In this document: positions 45,849 through 55,186 of the stretch, piece after piece
How the letters are laid out: the number at the start of each line of letters is the position of its first letter
Position numbering within the stretch: the stretch's first letter is position 1
Assembly: GCA_040382235.1 (NCBI GenBank)
Contig: JBEIFV010000014.1
Span: 1-64,000, forward strand
DNA: 64,000 nt
Origin: JAEUOS01 sp040382235
GTDB taxonomy: Bacteria > Pseudomonadota > Gammaproteobacteria > Burkholderiales > JAEUOS01
Direction: 5' to 3'
Notes under the pieces: model-generated
What the model was told of the DNA's origin: nothing
The model's input: the letters and a program-made list of their open reading frames with translations, nothing else
The model's database searches: none
Position numbers and translations under genes: made by a program

Positions 45849-47044
45849 GCTCCGGCAGCGGCACCACGTCGCTTCAGCGCCAGCCACAGAATCGCCATCG
45901 ACACCAGCACCAGGAACGGCAGTGCCCCCATATTCAGCAATTCCCAGCCGCGGCTTGTGACCAGGGCGCCGGACGAAAAAGAGGAAATCGCCATGGTCAG
46001 AAACACCAGGAAATCGTTGGCGCCCTGCACCCGGTTCTTCTCTTCGGGGCGATAGGTCTGGGTCAGCAAGGTGGTACCACCGATGAACATGAAATTCCAG
46101 CCCACCCCGAGTGCGAACAGGGCGACGAGAAAATGTGTCACGTCGTTGCCGCTGAGCGCAAAAGCGACACAGCCGAACATCAGAAGAACACCGGTGAATA
46201 TGATGTTGAGAACGCCAAAACGTCGTATCAGGCTGCCGGTGAAAAATGAGGGTGCGAACATGCCGATGACATGCCATTCAAGCACCAGTACCGCGTCCGA
46301 AAACGGATGGCTGCACATCTGCATGGCCAGCGGCGTGGCGGTCATCAGGAGGTTCATGACGCCGTAGCCGATGGTGGCCGACAGCGCCGCCACGACAAAC
46401 ACCGGCTGGCGCATGATTTCGCCCAAGGGCCGGCCGCCACCGGCCTTCTCGGCCGCGGTCTGTGGCGGAAAGCGAATGAACTGGATCACCAAAAGCGACG
46501 CCAGGGCGAACAGCACCAGCACTGCAAAAGAGCCCGCGAAAGCAACCGCCAGCAGGTCTTTCGAGTATTTCGCGAGATTGGGCCCGACCACGCCGCCAAT
46601 GATGCCGCCAGCCATGACGTACGAGATCGCTCGCTCCTTGAAGGAAGGCGGCGCCACTTCGGCGGCAGCGAAACGGTAAAGCTGGCCGCAGGCGTTGTAG
46701 ATGCCCACCACCATGGTGCCGAGGCACACCAGCCAGAACAGCTTCAAGTGCGTGCCCATCGCCGCCAGGGTCACGCCCAGTACACCGAACAGGGTGCCGA
46801 CTGAAAACCCGATGCGTCGGCCGTAGCGCCGCATCATGCGCGCGATCGGCGCGGAAGCCAGCGCCGAGCCGATCACATAGGCGGTGACCGGAATGGTCGC
46901 CAGGGCTGCGTTGGGTGCCAGCGCGAAACCGACCAATCCATTGACCGCGATCATGGTCGTGTTGTTGACAAACAGCAGACCCTGGCAAAGGATCAGCAGA
47001 AACACATTGCGTTTGGTATCAGTAGGTTCTGGGCTTGAAGTCAT
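45845..47044 (-). CDS. Major facilitator superfamily transporter
   Basis: A 399-aa secondary transporter with about twelve predicted helices. The loop 2-3 motif appears as ASAPIARMMRRYGRRIGFSVG, and loop 8-9 as FFTGSLIRRFGVLNIIF. RPEEKNRVQGANDFLVFLTMAISSF resembles drug/metabolite MFS members of betaproteobacteria. The substrate is unknown. It is coupled to azlC by an ATGA overlap, hinting at a role in export of related metabolites, though this is inference. The upstream small frame at 47041 overlaps its start in the same way. Confidence 0.88.
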   Translation of the reverse strand: MTSSPEPTDTKRNVFLLILCQGLLFVNNTTMIAVNGLVGFALAPNAALATIPVTAYVIGSALASAPIARMMRRYGRRIGFSVGTLFGVLGVTLAAMGTHLKLFWLVCLGTMVVGIYNACGQLYRFAAAEVAPPSFKERAISYVMAGGIIGGVVGPNLAKYSKDLLAVAFAGSFAVLVLFALASLLVIQFIRFPPQTAAEKAGGGRPLGEIMRQPVFVVAALSATIGYGVMNLLMTATPLAMQMCSHPFSDAVLVLEWHVIGMFAPSFFTGSLIRRFGVLNIIFTGVLLMFGCVAFALSGNDVTHFLVALFALGVGWNFMFIGGTTLLTQTYRPEEKNRVQGANDFLVFLTMAISSFSSGALVTSRGWELLNMGALPFLVLVSMAILWLALKRRGAAAGA

Positions 47045-47274
47045 GTGAGGTGGCGCGGCGAGCGCAAGAGGCTTGAGGCGGACTGGGCGAACTGGGCGGA
47101 CGCAACCGGGCGCGGCATCAGCGCACTGCGGCTAATACCGGCCCCGACCGGGTTTGCAATGGCCCCGGCCGCGTACTGCGAGAACGGGGCGACATAGTGG
47201 AACGACTGCCATACAGCAAGAGCAAAGCCTGCGAGTATGCGCCCACCAAACGCATCCTGGCTACTCGCCTTCAT
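47041..47274 (-). CDS. Possible small protein (77 aa), uncertain
   Basis: A frame starting MKASSQDAFGG that begins 14 bases inside the end of the upstream secreted-protein gene and ends overlapping the MFS start by ATGA. Overlaps at both ends are what a co-translated gene would show, and the ~215-base gap would otherwise be empty. It has one moderately hydrophobic stretch (ILAGFALAVWQSF) and no recognised domain. It could equally be a spurious frame in GC-rich DNA. Confidence 0.3.
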   Translation of the reverse strand: MKASSQDAFGGRILAGFALAVWQSFHYVAPFSQYAAGAIANPVGAGISRSALMPRPVASAQFAQSASSLLRSPRHLT

Positions 47275-48205
47275 ATCCAGTCTGTCGAACCTCGACGAAA
47301 CGCCGGCCATCCCAGCGCATAACCTTGAGGTTGCCGCCGCTGTAGTAGCGCGCACGTACCAGCAACTCATCGGCACCGTCGCCATCAAGATCAAGCACCG
47401 CCGCCACCTGCAAGGCAAAGCTGGCGGCGCGATCGCGCCCGAGACCACCGGATGGGCCAGCCGAATACAGGACCGCGTCAGCGGTCGCACCCTCGCGGAC
47501 GATCAGGTTGAGCGTGTCGAAGGTACCGGGCTCGGTTGCGGGTGCGTCGCCGCTCCCGATCGCACCGATCAGCCACAGCGGCTCCGGCCCGCGTAGCGCT
47601 TCCAGCGTCGCGCTGAACGATTGCGCGTGGACCTGCGTGGCCTGCGGCAAAAGCATTGCAACGCGCTCGACGAGCGCCGCCGGCACTTCCCGGGACGCCA
47701 GCAAACGTGCTTCCGTTCCGCTCAGCGCCGCGAAACTCTTCCAGGTCTGATCAAAGGTCCGCACCTTGAGAACGCGCGGTGGGTGTACCGCAAGCGCGAT
47801 GCGATCCTCAAGCGCACGATAGCCCGGCGCTTCGGTTCCAGCCTCCGCCAGAAACCAGCAGGGCGGTGGTAGCGGCAGGCGCGCCGTCTCATCTTCCCGG
47901 ACAATCGCGACCACGCGCGGCAGCACGCGCTCGCGATTGCGACCGGCCAGGTCCACAACACCGAAGGCCAGGCGGGCATCCTTGCCGACCTGGGCGGCAG
48001 CGCTCCGGCGTGAAGGCAACACCTCCCCTGGCCGCCTGATGGCGCCCTTCAGCAGCCCGACGCGCCCGGTGCAGGCGGGGCCGTCGCCCGGGATCTCGAG
48101 AAACGCGCGGTCGTTGGCATCGATGAATCCTACCCACCATCGAGGCGTGTCTTGCGCGTTCGCGGCAAAGGCCGCCGCGCATAGCAAAGCCAGTCCGCTA
48201 CGCAT
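47261..48205 (-). CDS. Hypothetical secreted protein with a C-terminal FG-GAP-like calcium motif
   Basis: A 314-aa protein started at MRSGLALLCAAAFAANAQD, a clean signal peptide. The C-terminal part has AAVLDLDGDGADELLVRARYYSGGNLKVMRW, a DxDGDGxDE calcium-binding loop of the FG-GAP/VCBS kind. The middle is unrecognised. Its start overlaps the stop of the upstream zinc-ribbon membrane protein by eight bases, so the two are likely made together. Function unknown. Confidence 0.72.
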   Translation of the reverse strand: MRSGLALLCAAAFAANAQDTPRWWVGFIDANDRAFLEIPGDGPACTGRVGLLKGAIRRPGEVLPSRRSAAAQVGKDARLAFGVVDLAGRNRERVLPRVVAIVREDETARLPLPPPCWFLAEAGTEAPGYRALEDRIALAVHPPRVLKVRTFDQTWKSFAALSGTEARLLASREVPAALVERVAMLLPQATQVHAQSFSATLEALRGPEPLWLIGAIGSGDAPATEPGTFDTLNLIVREGATADAVLYSAGPSGGLGRDRAASFALQVAAVLDLDGDGADELLVRARYYSGGNLKVMRWDGRRFVEVRQTGYEGE

Positions 48206-48986
48206 CCGGCCCGCCCTCGGCGAATGGCAGCTCCGATACACGGCCGCGCTGCATCCAGACGATCGCCGCCGCCCAGGCCAGGCTGGCGATCATGATCAAC
48301 TGCCCCAAACGGCCGCAGAAAATGCCAATGCCGCGCGCGCTCGGCAACAATCCGAGGTCGCCGAAAAGATTCTGCCAGTCGTGGCCATCACTCTCAGCAC
48401 CGGTGCGACCGTCCAGGAGCATGATGCGCGGGTCGAACGCGTCGAACATGTACACCGCCATCATGATGATCGAATAACCCAGGAGCCAGGTGAACAGGGC
48501 CGCACCGAACGGGTCGCGGCGTCGAATCAAGAGGACTGCAGCCAACAGGCCCGGCATCAGATGCTGGCCAAGGGTACCCCCAAGGATGGTCACGAATTGC
48601 GGCGCCCACAGCAACAGAACATGGCCCGCCTCGTGGAAGGGGGTAAGGACCGCCCACAGGAAGTAACTGCCGGCTTGGCCGGCAGGGACATCGACATCTT
48701 TGAAGATCAAGGCGGTCCAGAAACATGCGGTGGCCAGCCCGACCGCACGCAACAGCCAGTAAGTGCGGTCAATGGCGGGCGGAACATGAAGAACGAGTTG
48801 CAGAATTTCGCTGCCGCGCGCGGGCCCCTCATCGACTTTGATCGCGGCTCGCCGATCGTGGCGCGGTGCGGCACCGAGTGCGCCGACCTTGGCAAGGATC
48901 ACACCGCAAGCCGCGCATGCGGCCGGCGCGGACTGGTCAGCGGGCAGCGGCGCGTGGCCGCACTTTGGGCATTGAGTGAAGGTCAT
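48198..48986 (-). CDS. Zinc-ribbon membrane protein with HEAGH motif
   Basis: A 262-aa protein started at MTFTQCPKCG. The N-terminus is a zinc ribbon (CPKCGHAPLP ... CAACGVIL). Residues ~85 to 250 contain five or six hydrophobic segments, and the motif FHEAGHVLLLW near residue 140 is an HExxH zinc-binding sequence embedded in a helix, as in M50-type intramembrane or site-2-like proteases. A second-ligand LDG/NPDG motif is not obvious, so peptidase activity is a possibility rather than a call. It overlaps the next gene by eight bases. Confidence 0.7.
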   Translation of the reverse strand: MTFTQCPKCGHAPLPADQSAPAACAACGVILAKVGALGAAPRHDRRAAIKVDEGPARGSEILQLVLHVPPAIDRTYWLLRAVGLATACFWTALIFKDVDVPAGQAGSYFLWAVLTPFHEAGHVLLLWAPQFVTILGGTLGQHLMPGLLAAVLLIRRRDPFGAALFTWLLGYSIIMMAVYMFDAFDPRIMLLDGRTGAESDGHDWQNLFGDLGLLPSARGIGIFCGRLGQLIMIASLAWAAAIVWMQRGRVSELPFAEGGPDA

Positions 48987-49065
48987 GAAAACACAGCCCG
49001 GATTATAGGGAGCGAATCCGCTAAAATCATGTTCCTCTTTCAAAATCGATCTGGAGATACGCATC

Positions 49066-50025
49066 ATGTCGATGGCCGACCGCGACGGGTTCATCTGGTA
49101 TGACGGAAAATTGGTGCCGTGGCGCAGCGCCACCACGCACGTGCTGACGCATTCGCTGCACTACGGCCTGGCCACCTTCGAGGGCGTGCGCGCTTACAAC
49201 ACGGTTTCGGGTACGCAGATTTTCCGGCTTTCCGAGCACACCGACCGCTGGCTGAATTCGTGCAAGATCTACATGATGGACATGCCTTATTCGAAGGAAG
49301 TCCTGATGGAAGCGCAAAAGGAAGTCGTGCGTGCAAACAAACTCGAGTCCTGTTACCTGCGTCCGATCGCCTTCTACGGCTCGGAGAAAATGGGGGTGTC
49401 GCCGGTCGGGGCGACCACCCACGTGGCGATCGCCGCCTGGCCGTGGGGCGCATACCTGGGCGAAGACGGGTTGACCAAGGGCATTCGCGTCAAGACTTCC
49501 AGTTTCGCGCGCCACCATGTGAATGCAACCATGGCGCGCGCCAAATTTTCCGCGACTTACGCCAATTCGATCCTGGCCAACCGGGAAGCGGTGATGCACG
49601 GCTATGACGAGGCCCTGTTGCTCGACGTCGACGGCTTTGTCGCCGAGGGCGCCGGTGAGAACGTATTCATCGTCAAGGACGGCGTGCTCTACGAACCGGA
49701 ACTCGCCTCAGCCCTGGTCGGCATCACGCGCGCCTGCGTGCACGCGATCGCCCGCGATCTGAAAATCGAGGTGCGGACGCGGCGCCTGACGCGCGATGAC
49801 GTGTACATCGCCGACGAGGCGTTTTTCACAGGTACCGCGGCAGAGGTCACGCCGATTCGCGACCTCGATTCACGCAGCATAGGCTCCGGCAGCCGCGGCC
49901 CGATCACCGCGAAGATCCAGAAAGCGTTCTTCGACATCGTCAACGGCAAGAACAAAAAGTACGCCAAATGGCTGACCCCGGTGACGGCAGCGAAAAAGCC
50001 GGTGGTACGCGCGAAGAAGAAATAG
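49066..50025 (+). CDS. ilvE: Branched-chain amino acid aminotransferase
   Basis: Interconverts Leu, Ile and Val with their 2-oxo acids, using PLP. The 319-aa protein has the fold-type IV signature: HSLHYGLATFEGVRAY near residue 29, SCYLRPIAFYGSEKMG near 95, the PLP lysine in ARAKFSATYANS (K160), and AEGAGENVFIVKDG near 192. The Lys/Ala-rich C-terminus (AAKKPVVRAKKK) extends a little beyond E. coli IlvE. It is followed by the zinc-finger gene and waaF, a gene order seen in many betaproteobacteria, and it completes the pathway begun by ilvA. Confidence 0.95.
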   Translation: MSMADRDGFIWYDGKLVPWRSATTHVLTHSLHYGLATFEGVRAYNTVSGTQIFRLSEHTDRWLNSCKIYMMDMPYSKEVLMEAQKEVVRANKLESCYLRPIAFYGSEKMGVSPVGATTHVAIAAWPWGAYLGEDGLTKGIRVKTSSFARHHVNATMARAKFSATYANSILANREAVMHGYDEALLLDVDGFVAEGAGENVFIVKDGVLYEPELASALVGITRACVHAIARDLKIEVRTRRLTRDDVYIADEAFFTGTAAEVTPIRDLDSRSIGSGSRGPITAKIQKAFFDIVNGKNKKYAKWLTPVTAAKKPVVRAKKK

Positions 50026-50038
50026 CGAGGGCACAGCG

Positions 50039-50236
50039 ATGAGCGCAACGCGGGAGATGCCGGTAGTCGAGGTCGAAACAAAGGACCTCCCGGCTTTTTG
50101 CCCCAACCCGGCAATGCCGGTCTGGTGCCATCACCCCAAGGTTTTTCTGGATATCGCGACCGCCGGGGCGGCGAAGTGCCCCTATTGCGGCACCGTCTAC
50201 AAACTCAAGGGTGGCGCGCTCGCCGGCGGACATTGA
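50039..50236 (+). CDS. zf-CHCC zinc-finger protein
   Basis: A 65-aa protein with one zinc finger: CPNPAMPVWCHHPKVFLDI followed by CPYCGTVYKL. The Cys-His-Cys-Cys pattern matches the zf-CHCC family related to the complex I subunit NDUFS6, whose bacterial members are small and of unknown function. It starts 13 bases after ilvE and lies 102 bases before waaF. Confidence 0.88.
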   Translation: MSATREMPVVEVETKDLPAFCPNPAMPVWCHHPKVFLDIATAGAAKCPYCGTVYKLKGGALAGGH

Positions 50237-50338
50237 GTTGACGCTTGTTCAAGACCGCGAGCCACAGCCTGCCGGTCGGGGCGTTCATTTCTGCAAGTCA
50301 ATAAAGAAATGGCACCGACGTGATCGGTTAGCCGCGCG

Positions 50339-51352
50339 ATGCTGCGCACCCTTGTGATAGCCCCCAACTGGCTGGGCGACTGCCTGATGACCCAGCCGCT
50401 GCTGATGTTGCTCAAGGCGCGCCAGCCATCAATCGCGATCGATGTGGTCGCGCCGCCCGCGGTCGCGCCGGTTTTTCGGCGCATGGCGCAAGTCAGCGCA
50501 GTGATCGAAGCCGAATCGCCTCGCGGCAGCCTTGGTCTGCGCCAACGTTGGCGCCTTGGGCGCGGGCTCAAGGGGCGCTACGCCCACGCGTTCACCCTGC
50601 CGAATTCATGGAAATCGGCATTGGTGCCGTTTTTCGCCGACATACCGGTTCGTGCAGGTTACATCGGTGAATCACGTTACGGATTGCTCAACGTACGCCA
50701 CAAGAATCCGGGAAAAAGGGAGGCGCGCGCACCGATGGCCGGGTTCTACGCCCGGTTGGCGGAGCCGCCCAGTCGACCACGTGCCGGCGAACTGCCGTCT
50801 CCCAGGCTGGCCGTCGACCCGCTGGCAGTGATCGCCGTCAAAGCCGCGATCGGCCTGCGGCCAGGCGAGCCGTTTGTAGCCTTGTGCCCAGGCGCCGAAT
50901 ACGGCCCCGCCAAGCGCTGGCCGACCGAATACTTCGCGGAAACCGCGGCGCGCCTCACAGCCGCCGGGATGATGCCAATCGTGCTTGGCACGCAAAAAGA
51001 CGCGCCGGCCGGCCTCTCGATCGAGCAACTTTCGCACGGCGCCGCGCTCAACCTCGCGGGCAAGACCACGCTCGACGATGCGATACACCTGATCGCAGGC
51101 AGCGCCATGGTCGTCACCAACGACTCCGGACTGATGCACGTGGCCGCCGCTCTCGACCGGCCGCAGATCGCCCTGTTCGGTTCTTCCTCACCGGAACACA
51201 CGCCACCGCTTTCGGGCCAGGCGCAGGTGATCTACAAGGCGCTCGATTGCAGCCCTTGCTTCGCCCGCGCATGCCCCTTGGGCCATTTTCGCTGCATGCG
51301 CGAGATCATGCCCGCGGAAGTGATTGCCCGCTGCCTGGCACTCTTGCGCTAA
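50339..51352 (+). CDS. waaF: ADP-heptose:LPS heptosyltransferase II
   Basis: Adds the second heptose to the inner core of lipopolysaccharide, at the cytoplasmic face of the inner membrane. The 337-aa GT9 protein begins MLRTLVIAPNWLGDCLMTQPLL, the acceptor-domain signature of WaaF. The donor domain has ALCPGAEYGPAKRWPTEYFAE near residue 182, NLAGKTTLDDAIHLIAGSAMVVTNDSGLMHVAAALDRP near 238, and a terminal CSPCFARACPLGHFRCM. Length and motifs are normal. Confidence 0.95.
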   Translation: MLRTLVIAPNWLGDCLMTQPLLMLLKARQPSIAIDVVAPPAVAPVFRRMAQVSAVIEAESPRGSLGLRQRWRLGRGLKGRYAHAFTLPNSWKSALVPFFADIPVRAGYIGESRYGLLNVRHKNPGKREARAPMAGFYARLAEPPSRPRAGELPSPRLAVDPLAVIAVKAAIGLRPGEPFVALCPGAEYGPAKRWPTEYFAETAARLTAAGMMPIVLGTQKDAPAGLSIEQLSHGAALNLAGKTTLDDAIHLIAGSAMVVTNDSGLMHVAAALDRPQIALFGSSSPEHTPPLSGQAQVIYKALDCSPCFARACPLGHFRCMREIMPAEVIARCLALLR

Positions 51353-51469
51353 GCGTGCGGGATCGGCCAGCCCACGCTTGAGGTTCGGGCATGGCGCACG
51401 ACGGTGCTCTATGGCCGCACTTCCTTGGTACCATCCGCAAGTTGCGATCTGCCCAAACCCTTACGCACG

Positions 51470-51913
51470 ATGACTCAACGGATTTTCACCAGCCCGCAGG
51501 AATGCGAGAGCGCGTTCTACGAAGCGCTCGAAAAAGCCGACCTCGACGCGATGATGGCGGTATGGGCCGAAGACGAGGAAATCATTTGCGTACATCCCGG
51601 CGGCGCGCGTCTGGTGGGTCACGCAGCGGTGCGCGAGATCTGGCGCCAGGTGTTTCAGGCCGGCGCGCGCCTGTCGGTCCATGTGGGCCAGATCCAGGCG
51701 ATGCAGTCAATGATGATGGCCACCCACTGCGTGCACGAGTTCATCACGCTCAAGGGCGAAGCGCGGCCAACCGTACCGGTGATCGCCACCAATGTGTACG
51801 TGCGTTCAGGCAATGGCTGGAAAATGTTGCTGCATCATTCCTCGCCCTCCCCGAAAGCGGAGCAGTCCGCAACGCAGGCAACGGCGGCAGCGCGACCGAA
51901 AGTTCTGCATTGA
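51470..51913 (+). CDS. SnoaL/NTF2-like protein
   Basis: A 147-aa protein with the NTF2-like (SnoaL_3, DUF4440-like) fold: SAFYEALEKADLDAMMAVWAEDEEIICVHPGG near residue 13 and VGHAAVREIWRQVF near 49. Such cone-shaped barrels bind small ligands or act as hydrolase/isomerase. The start is ATG at 51470; earlier frame is unsupported. It sits in the usual betaproteobacterial order after waaF and before yheT. No catalytic residue set can be assigned. Confidence 0.82.
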   Translation: MTQRIFTSPQECESAFYEALEKADLDAMMAVWAEDEEIICVHPGGARLVGHAAVREIWRQVFQAGARLSVHVGQIQAMQSMMMATHCVHEFITLKGEARPTVPVIATNVYVRSGNGWKMLLHHSSPSPKAEQSATQATAAARPKVLH

Positions 51914-51959
51914 GTATGCGCGCGGACTGTCCGCCGGCGCGCCGAACCGGGCAAGGCCG

Positions 51960-52964
51960 GTGAAAAGCCAAGCGTATCTGCGCCCCTGGTGGCTGCCAGG
52001 CGCCAATCTGCAAACCATCCTGGCTGCCATCGCCGCGCCGGCGGCAAGCGTGGTCTTCGCGCGCGAACGCTGGCCAAGCATCGGTGCGGACGGCACCGAA
52101 GATGGCGACTTCGTCGACTTCGACTGGCTGGCGGACGCCCCGGGCGTGCCGTTGTGGAATCCGGCCATGCCGCTGGTGGTGATGTTCCACGGCCTCGAAG
52201 GCTCTTCGCGGAGCCACTATGCGAGAGCGCTGATGGCCGCCGTGCGTGGCCGCGGCTGGAACGGCTGTGTGCCGCATTTTCGCGGCTGCTCCGGAGAGCT
52301 GAACCGCCTGCCGCGCGCCTATCACTCGGGCGACAGTGCGGAGATCGACTGGATCCTGCGCCGCATCCATGCCAGTCGCGCACCGCACACCATGTATGTG
52401 GTCGGCATCTCGCTGGGGGGCAATGCCTTGGCCAAATGGGCCGGGGAACATGGCAGCGCCGCCGGCAATATCGTACGTGCGCTCGCCGCGGTATCGGCGC
52501 CGCTCGACCTGGCCGCTGCCGGCATGGCGCTTGGTCGAGGTTTCAATATGCTCTACACCCGCATGTTCCTGGACACGCTGAAACGGAAAAGCCTCATCAA
52601 GCTGGCAAGCTTTCCGGGCATGATCGACGCCGAGCGCGTGCGTCGCGCACGCGACTTGTACGAGTTCGACAACCTGGTTACCGCACCGCTGCACGGCTTT
52701 CGCGACACCGACGACTACTGGGCGCGCGCGTCCGCCAAACCCTGGCTTGCGCACATCGGCGTACCGGCGCTGGTGCTCAATGCCAGAAACGACCCCTTCC
52801 TGCCGGCACATTCATTGCCGACCGCAAGCCAGGTATCGCCAAACGTTACACTGGAGCAACCGGCGCATGGCGGACATGTCGGCTTCGTCACCGGCCTGGC
52901 ACCGCCTGGCCGCATCGACTGGCTACCGCAACGTCTTCTCAACTACTTCGACGAACATCCATGA
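51960..52964 (+). CDS. YheT-family alpha/beta hydrolase
   Basis: A 334-aa hydrolase (COG0429). From the GTG at 51960 it begins VKSQAYLRPWWLPGANLQTILAA, the family's N-terminal signature. Other motifs: VVMFHGLEGSSRSHYARALM near residue 75, the nucleophile elbow VVGISLGGNALAKW near 145, LNARNDPFLP near 262 and the final HGGHVGF near 302. Substrate unknown, with esterase activity expected. Its stop overlaps the next gene's ATG (ATGA). The longer frame upstream runs antisense-like and is not supported. Confidence 0.88.
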   Translation: MKSQAYLRPWWLPGANLQTILAAIAAPAASVVFARERWPSIGADGTEDGDFVDFDWLADAPGVPLWNPAMPLVVMFHGLEGSSRSHYARALMAAVRGRGWNGCVPHFRGCSGELNRLPRAYHSGDSAEIDWILRRIHASRAPHTMYVVGISLGGNALAKWAGEHGSAAGNIVRALAAVSAPLDLAAAGMALGRGFNMLYTRMFLDTLKRKSLIKLASFPGMIDAERVRRARDLYEFDNLVTAPLHGFRDTDDYWARASAKPWLAHIGVPALVLNARNDPFLPAHSLPTASQVSPNVTLEQPAHGGHVGFVTGLAPPGRIDWLPQRLLNYFDEHP

Positions 52965-54334
52965 ATCTGCCCCGCGAAATCTTCAAGGCCTATGACATCC
53001 GCGGCATCGTCGGCAAGACCCTGACCGCGGCGATCGTCGAAGCAATCGGACGCGCCATCGGCAGCCAGGCCCGCAGTTGCCACGTGCGAGCGATCGTGAT
53101 CGGCCGCGACGGTCGCCTGTCCGGGCCGGAACTGGCAGGCGCACTGGCGGCGGGCATTCAGGCTGCAGGTGTCGATGTGATCGACCTGGGCATGGTGGCC
53201 ACCGGCATGCTGTATTACGCCACCTACGAACTGGGCACCGGCTCGGGCGTGATGGTCACCGGCAGCCACAATCCGCCCGATTACAACGGCCTGAAAATGA
53301 TGATCGACGGCGAAACCCTGCACGGCACGGCAATCACCGCCTTGCGGACTCGCGTAGTCGAGGGCGACCTGGCCACCGGCAACGGCAGCTACCGCCGCCA
53401 CGATATCGCCGAGAACTATCTGGCGCGCATCGCCTCCGACATCCGCCCGGCGCGCCCCATGCATCTGGCGATCGATTGCGGCAACGGCGTCGCAGGCGCC
53501 TTCGCACCGGCCCTGTTTCGGCGCCTGGGCTGCGAAGTAACCGAGCTTTTTTGCGAAGTTGACGGCACCTTTCCCAACCATCACCCGGACCCGGCGCACC
53601 CGGAAAACCTGAACGACCTGATCGCCGCTCTGAAAAAGACCGGGGCCGAAATCGGCTTCGCGTTTGACGGGGATGGTGACCGCCTGGGCGTGGTAACCAA
53701 GGATGGCAGCATCATCTACCCGGACCGGCAGATGATGCTGTATGCGGCCGACGTGCTGTCCCGCAACCCTGGTGCCACGGTCATCTACGATGTCAAATCC
53801 ACCCGCAATCTCGGCCCCTGGATCGAAAGCCACGGCGGCAAGCCCTTGCTGTGGAAGACCGGGCATTCGCTGATCAAGGCCAAGCTCAAGGAAACCGGCG
53901 CCTTGCTGGCCGGCGAGATGAGCGGTCACGTATTCTTCAAGGAACGCTGGTATGGCTTTGACGACGCCTTGTATGTCGGCGCGCGTCTGCTGGAAATACT
54001 GGCGCGACATGCCGACCCGAGCGCGCTGCTCAACGCCTTGCCGGATGCGATCGCCACCCCGGAACTGCACCTGCACTGCGCCGAAGGCGAAAATTACGCC
54101 TTGATCGACCGCCTGCAGAAGGAAGCTGCGTTTCCGGATGCCGTGAGAGTGATCGACATCGACGGCCTGCGGGTTGAGTATGCCGATGGTTTCGGCCTGA
54201 TGCGCTCGTCCAACACAACGCCGATCATCGTGCTGCGCTTCGAGGCCGATTCCGGAATCGCGATCGAACGCATCCAGGCGCAGTTTCGCGCGGCACTGCT
54301 GGCGGTCAAGCCGGACGCAATGCTGCCGTTTTAG
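52961..54334 (+). CDS. algC: Phosphomannomutase/phosphoglucomutase (AlgC-like)
   Basis: Interconverts hexose 1- and 6-phosphates for LPS and exopolysaccharide precursors. The 457-aa protein begins MNLPREIFKAYDIRG. Motifs: the active serine in VTGSHNPPDYNG (S102), the metal loop FDGDGDRLGVV (D236-D240), the sugar-binding GEMSGHVFF near 318 and the phosphate-binding RSSNTTPIIVLRF near the C-terminus. It overlaps yheT by ATGA. A longer open frame upstream is an artefact of GC-rich DNA. Confidence 0.93.
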   Translation: MNLPREIFKAYDIRGIVGKTLTAAIVEAIGRAIGSQARSCHVRAIVIGRDGRLSGPELAGALAAGIQAAGVDVIDLGMVATGMLYYATYELGTGSGVMVTGSHNPPDYNGLKMMIDGETLHGTAITALRTRVVEGDLATGNGSYRRHDIAENYLARIASDIRPARPMHLAIDCGNGVAGAFAPALFRRLGCEVTELFCEVDGTFPNHHPDPAHPENLNDLIAALKKTGAEIGFAFDGDGDRLGVVTKDGSIIYPDRQMMLYAADVLSRNPGATVIYDVKSTRNLGPWIESHGGKPLLWKTGHSLIKAKLKETGALLAGEMSGHVFFKERWYGFDDALYVGARLLEILARHADPSALLNALPDAIATPELHLHCAEGENYALIDRLQKEAAFPDAVRVIDIDGLRVEYADGFGLMRSSNTTPIIVLRFEADSGIAIERIQAQFRAALLAVKPDAMLPF

Positions 54335-54389
54335 GCGCCTGCGCGACGCACCAGGCCGCGCACCGCCCTTGAATATCGGAACACGACCG

Positions 54390-55001
54390 ATGGATTCGAT
54401 CGTCCAGGCGGCGCTGGCACGCTGGCCCGATGTGCCCGACGTCCATCACTGGTTGATGCTCGATGCGCGTGGTCGCTATCGCCTGCGCGCGACGGACTTC
54501 GCGAGCTCGGGGCGTTTCGACCTGATCGGCAACCCGTCGATCAGCGAATTCATCGGCCGCAACTACCAGTCTGACGCACACGGCCGCTGGTACTTCCAGA
54601 ACGGGCCACAACGCGTTTTTGTCCGGCTCGCGGTCACCCCCTGGATTTTTCGCTGCCAACGTGGCCACCTGCCGCTGACCCATACCGGCCGCCTGGCAAC
54701 CCGCATTGAAGGGCTGTGGATCGATGATTTGGTGCGGCCGATCATGCTCACCGATTTAGGCCCGGGAGCGGTGGATGACCGCGACCTGAGTCACATCACG
54801 GACGCACTCACTGATGTCGACGGGCAGCCGGTCGGCGACGCGAGCCTGGCGCGCTGGCTGGCCCGGCCGGCATCCAGGCCCCTGCTGTTTTCATGGGCCG
54901 GCGCCCGGCACTTGGTGCAGTTGATCAGGCATGACGACCTGGCTGCGCGCTTCGGCTTCGACGCCGACCCGGCGCCGCCGTCAGTGACCGGCCAAGCCTG
55001 A
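54390..55001 (+). CDS. Conserved betaproteobacterial protein of unknown function
   Basis: A 203-aa protein started at MDSIVQAALARWPDVPDVHHWLMLDARGRYRLR (upstream TTG less likely). The segments FIGRNYQSDAHGRWYFQNGPQRVFVRL and GLWIDDLVRPIMLTDLGPGAVDDRDL look like a family common in Burkholderiales, which I recall as DUF2946/2944-type, but I am not certain of the name. No signal peptide; probably cytoplasmic. Function unknown. It stands 55 bases after phosphomannomutase. The 185 bases that follow hold nothing I can support. Confidence 0.7.
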   Translation: MDSIVQAALARWPDVPDVHHWLMLDARGRYRLRATDFASSGRFDLIGNPSISEFIGRNYQSDAHGRWYFQNGPQRVFVRLAVTPWIFRCQRGHLPLTHTGRLATRIEGLWIDDLVRPIMLTDLGPGAVDDRDLSHITDALTDVDGQPVGDASLARWLARPASRPLLFSWAGARHLVQLIRHDDLAARFGFDADPAPPSVTGQA

Positions 55002-55186
55002 AGCTCGGATTCACGGCGCGACTGCGACCAACTTGCCGCGCAGCCAGGCGGCAAGGCCGCCACTGGCAAGTACCCTCACGGAAACGGCCGCACACTGGCG
55101 ATCCGGGCTCGCTGGCGCAGCAACTGCACCGCCCTCACGCTGATGCGCTATGATTTCGCCTCTTCGAAACATTGGCGACCATCTTT

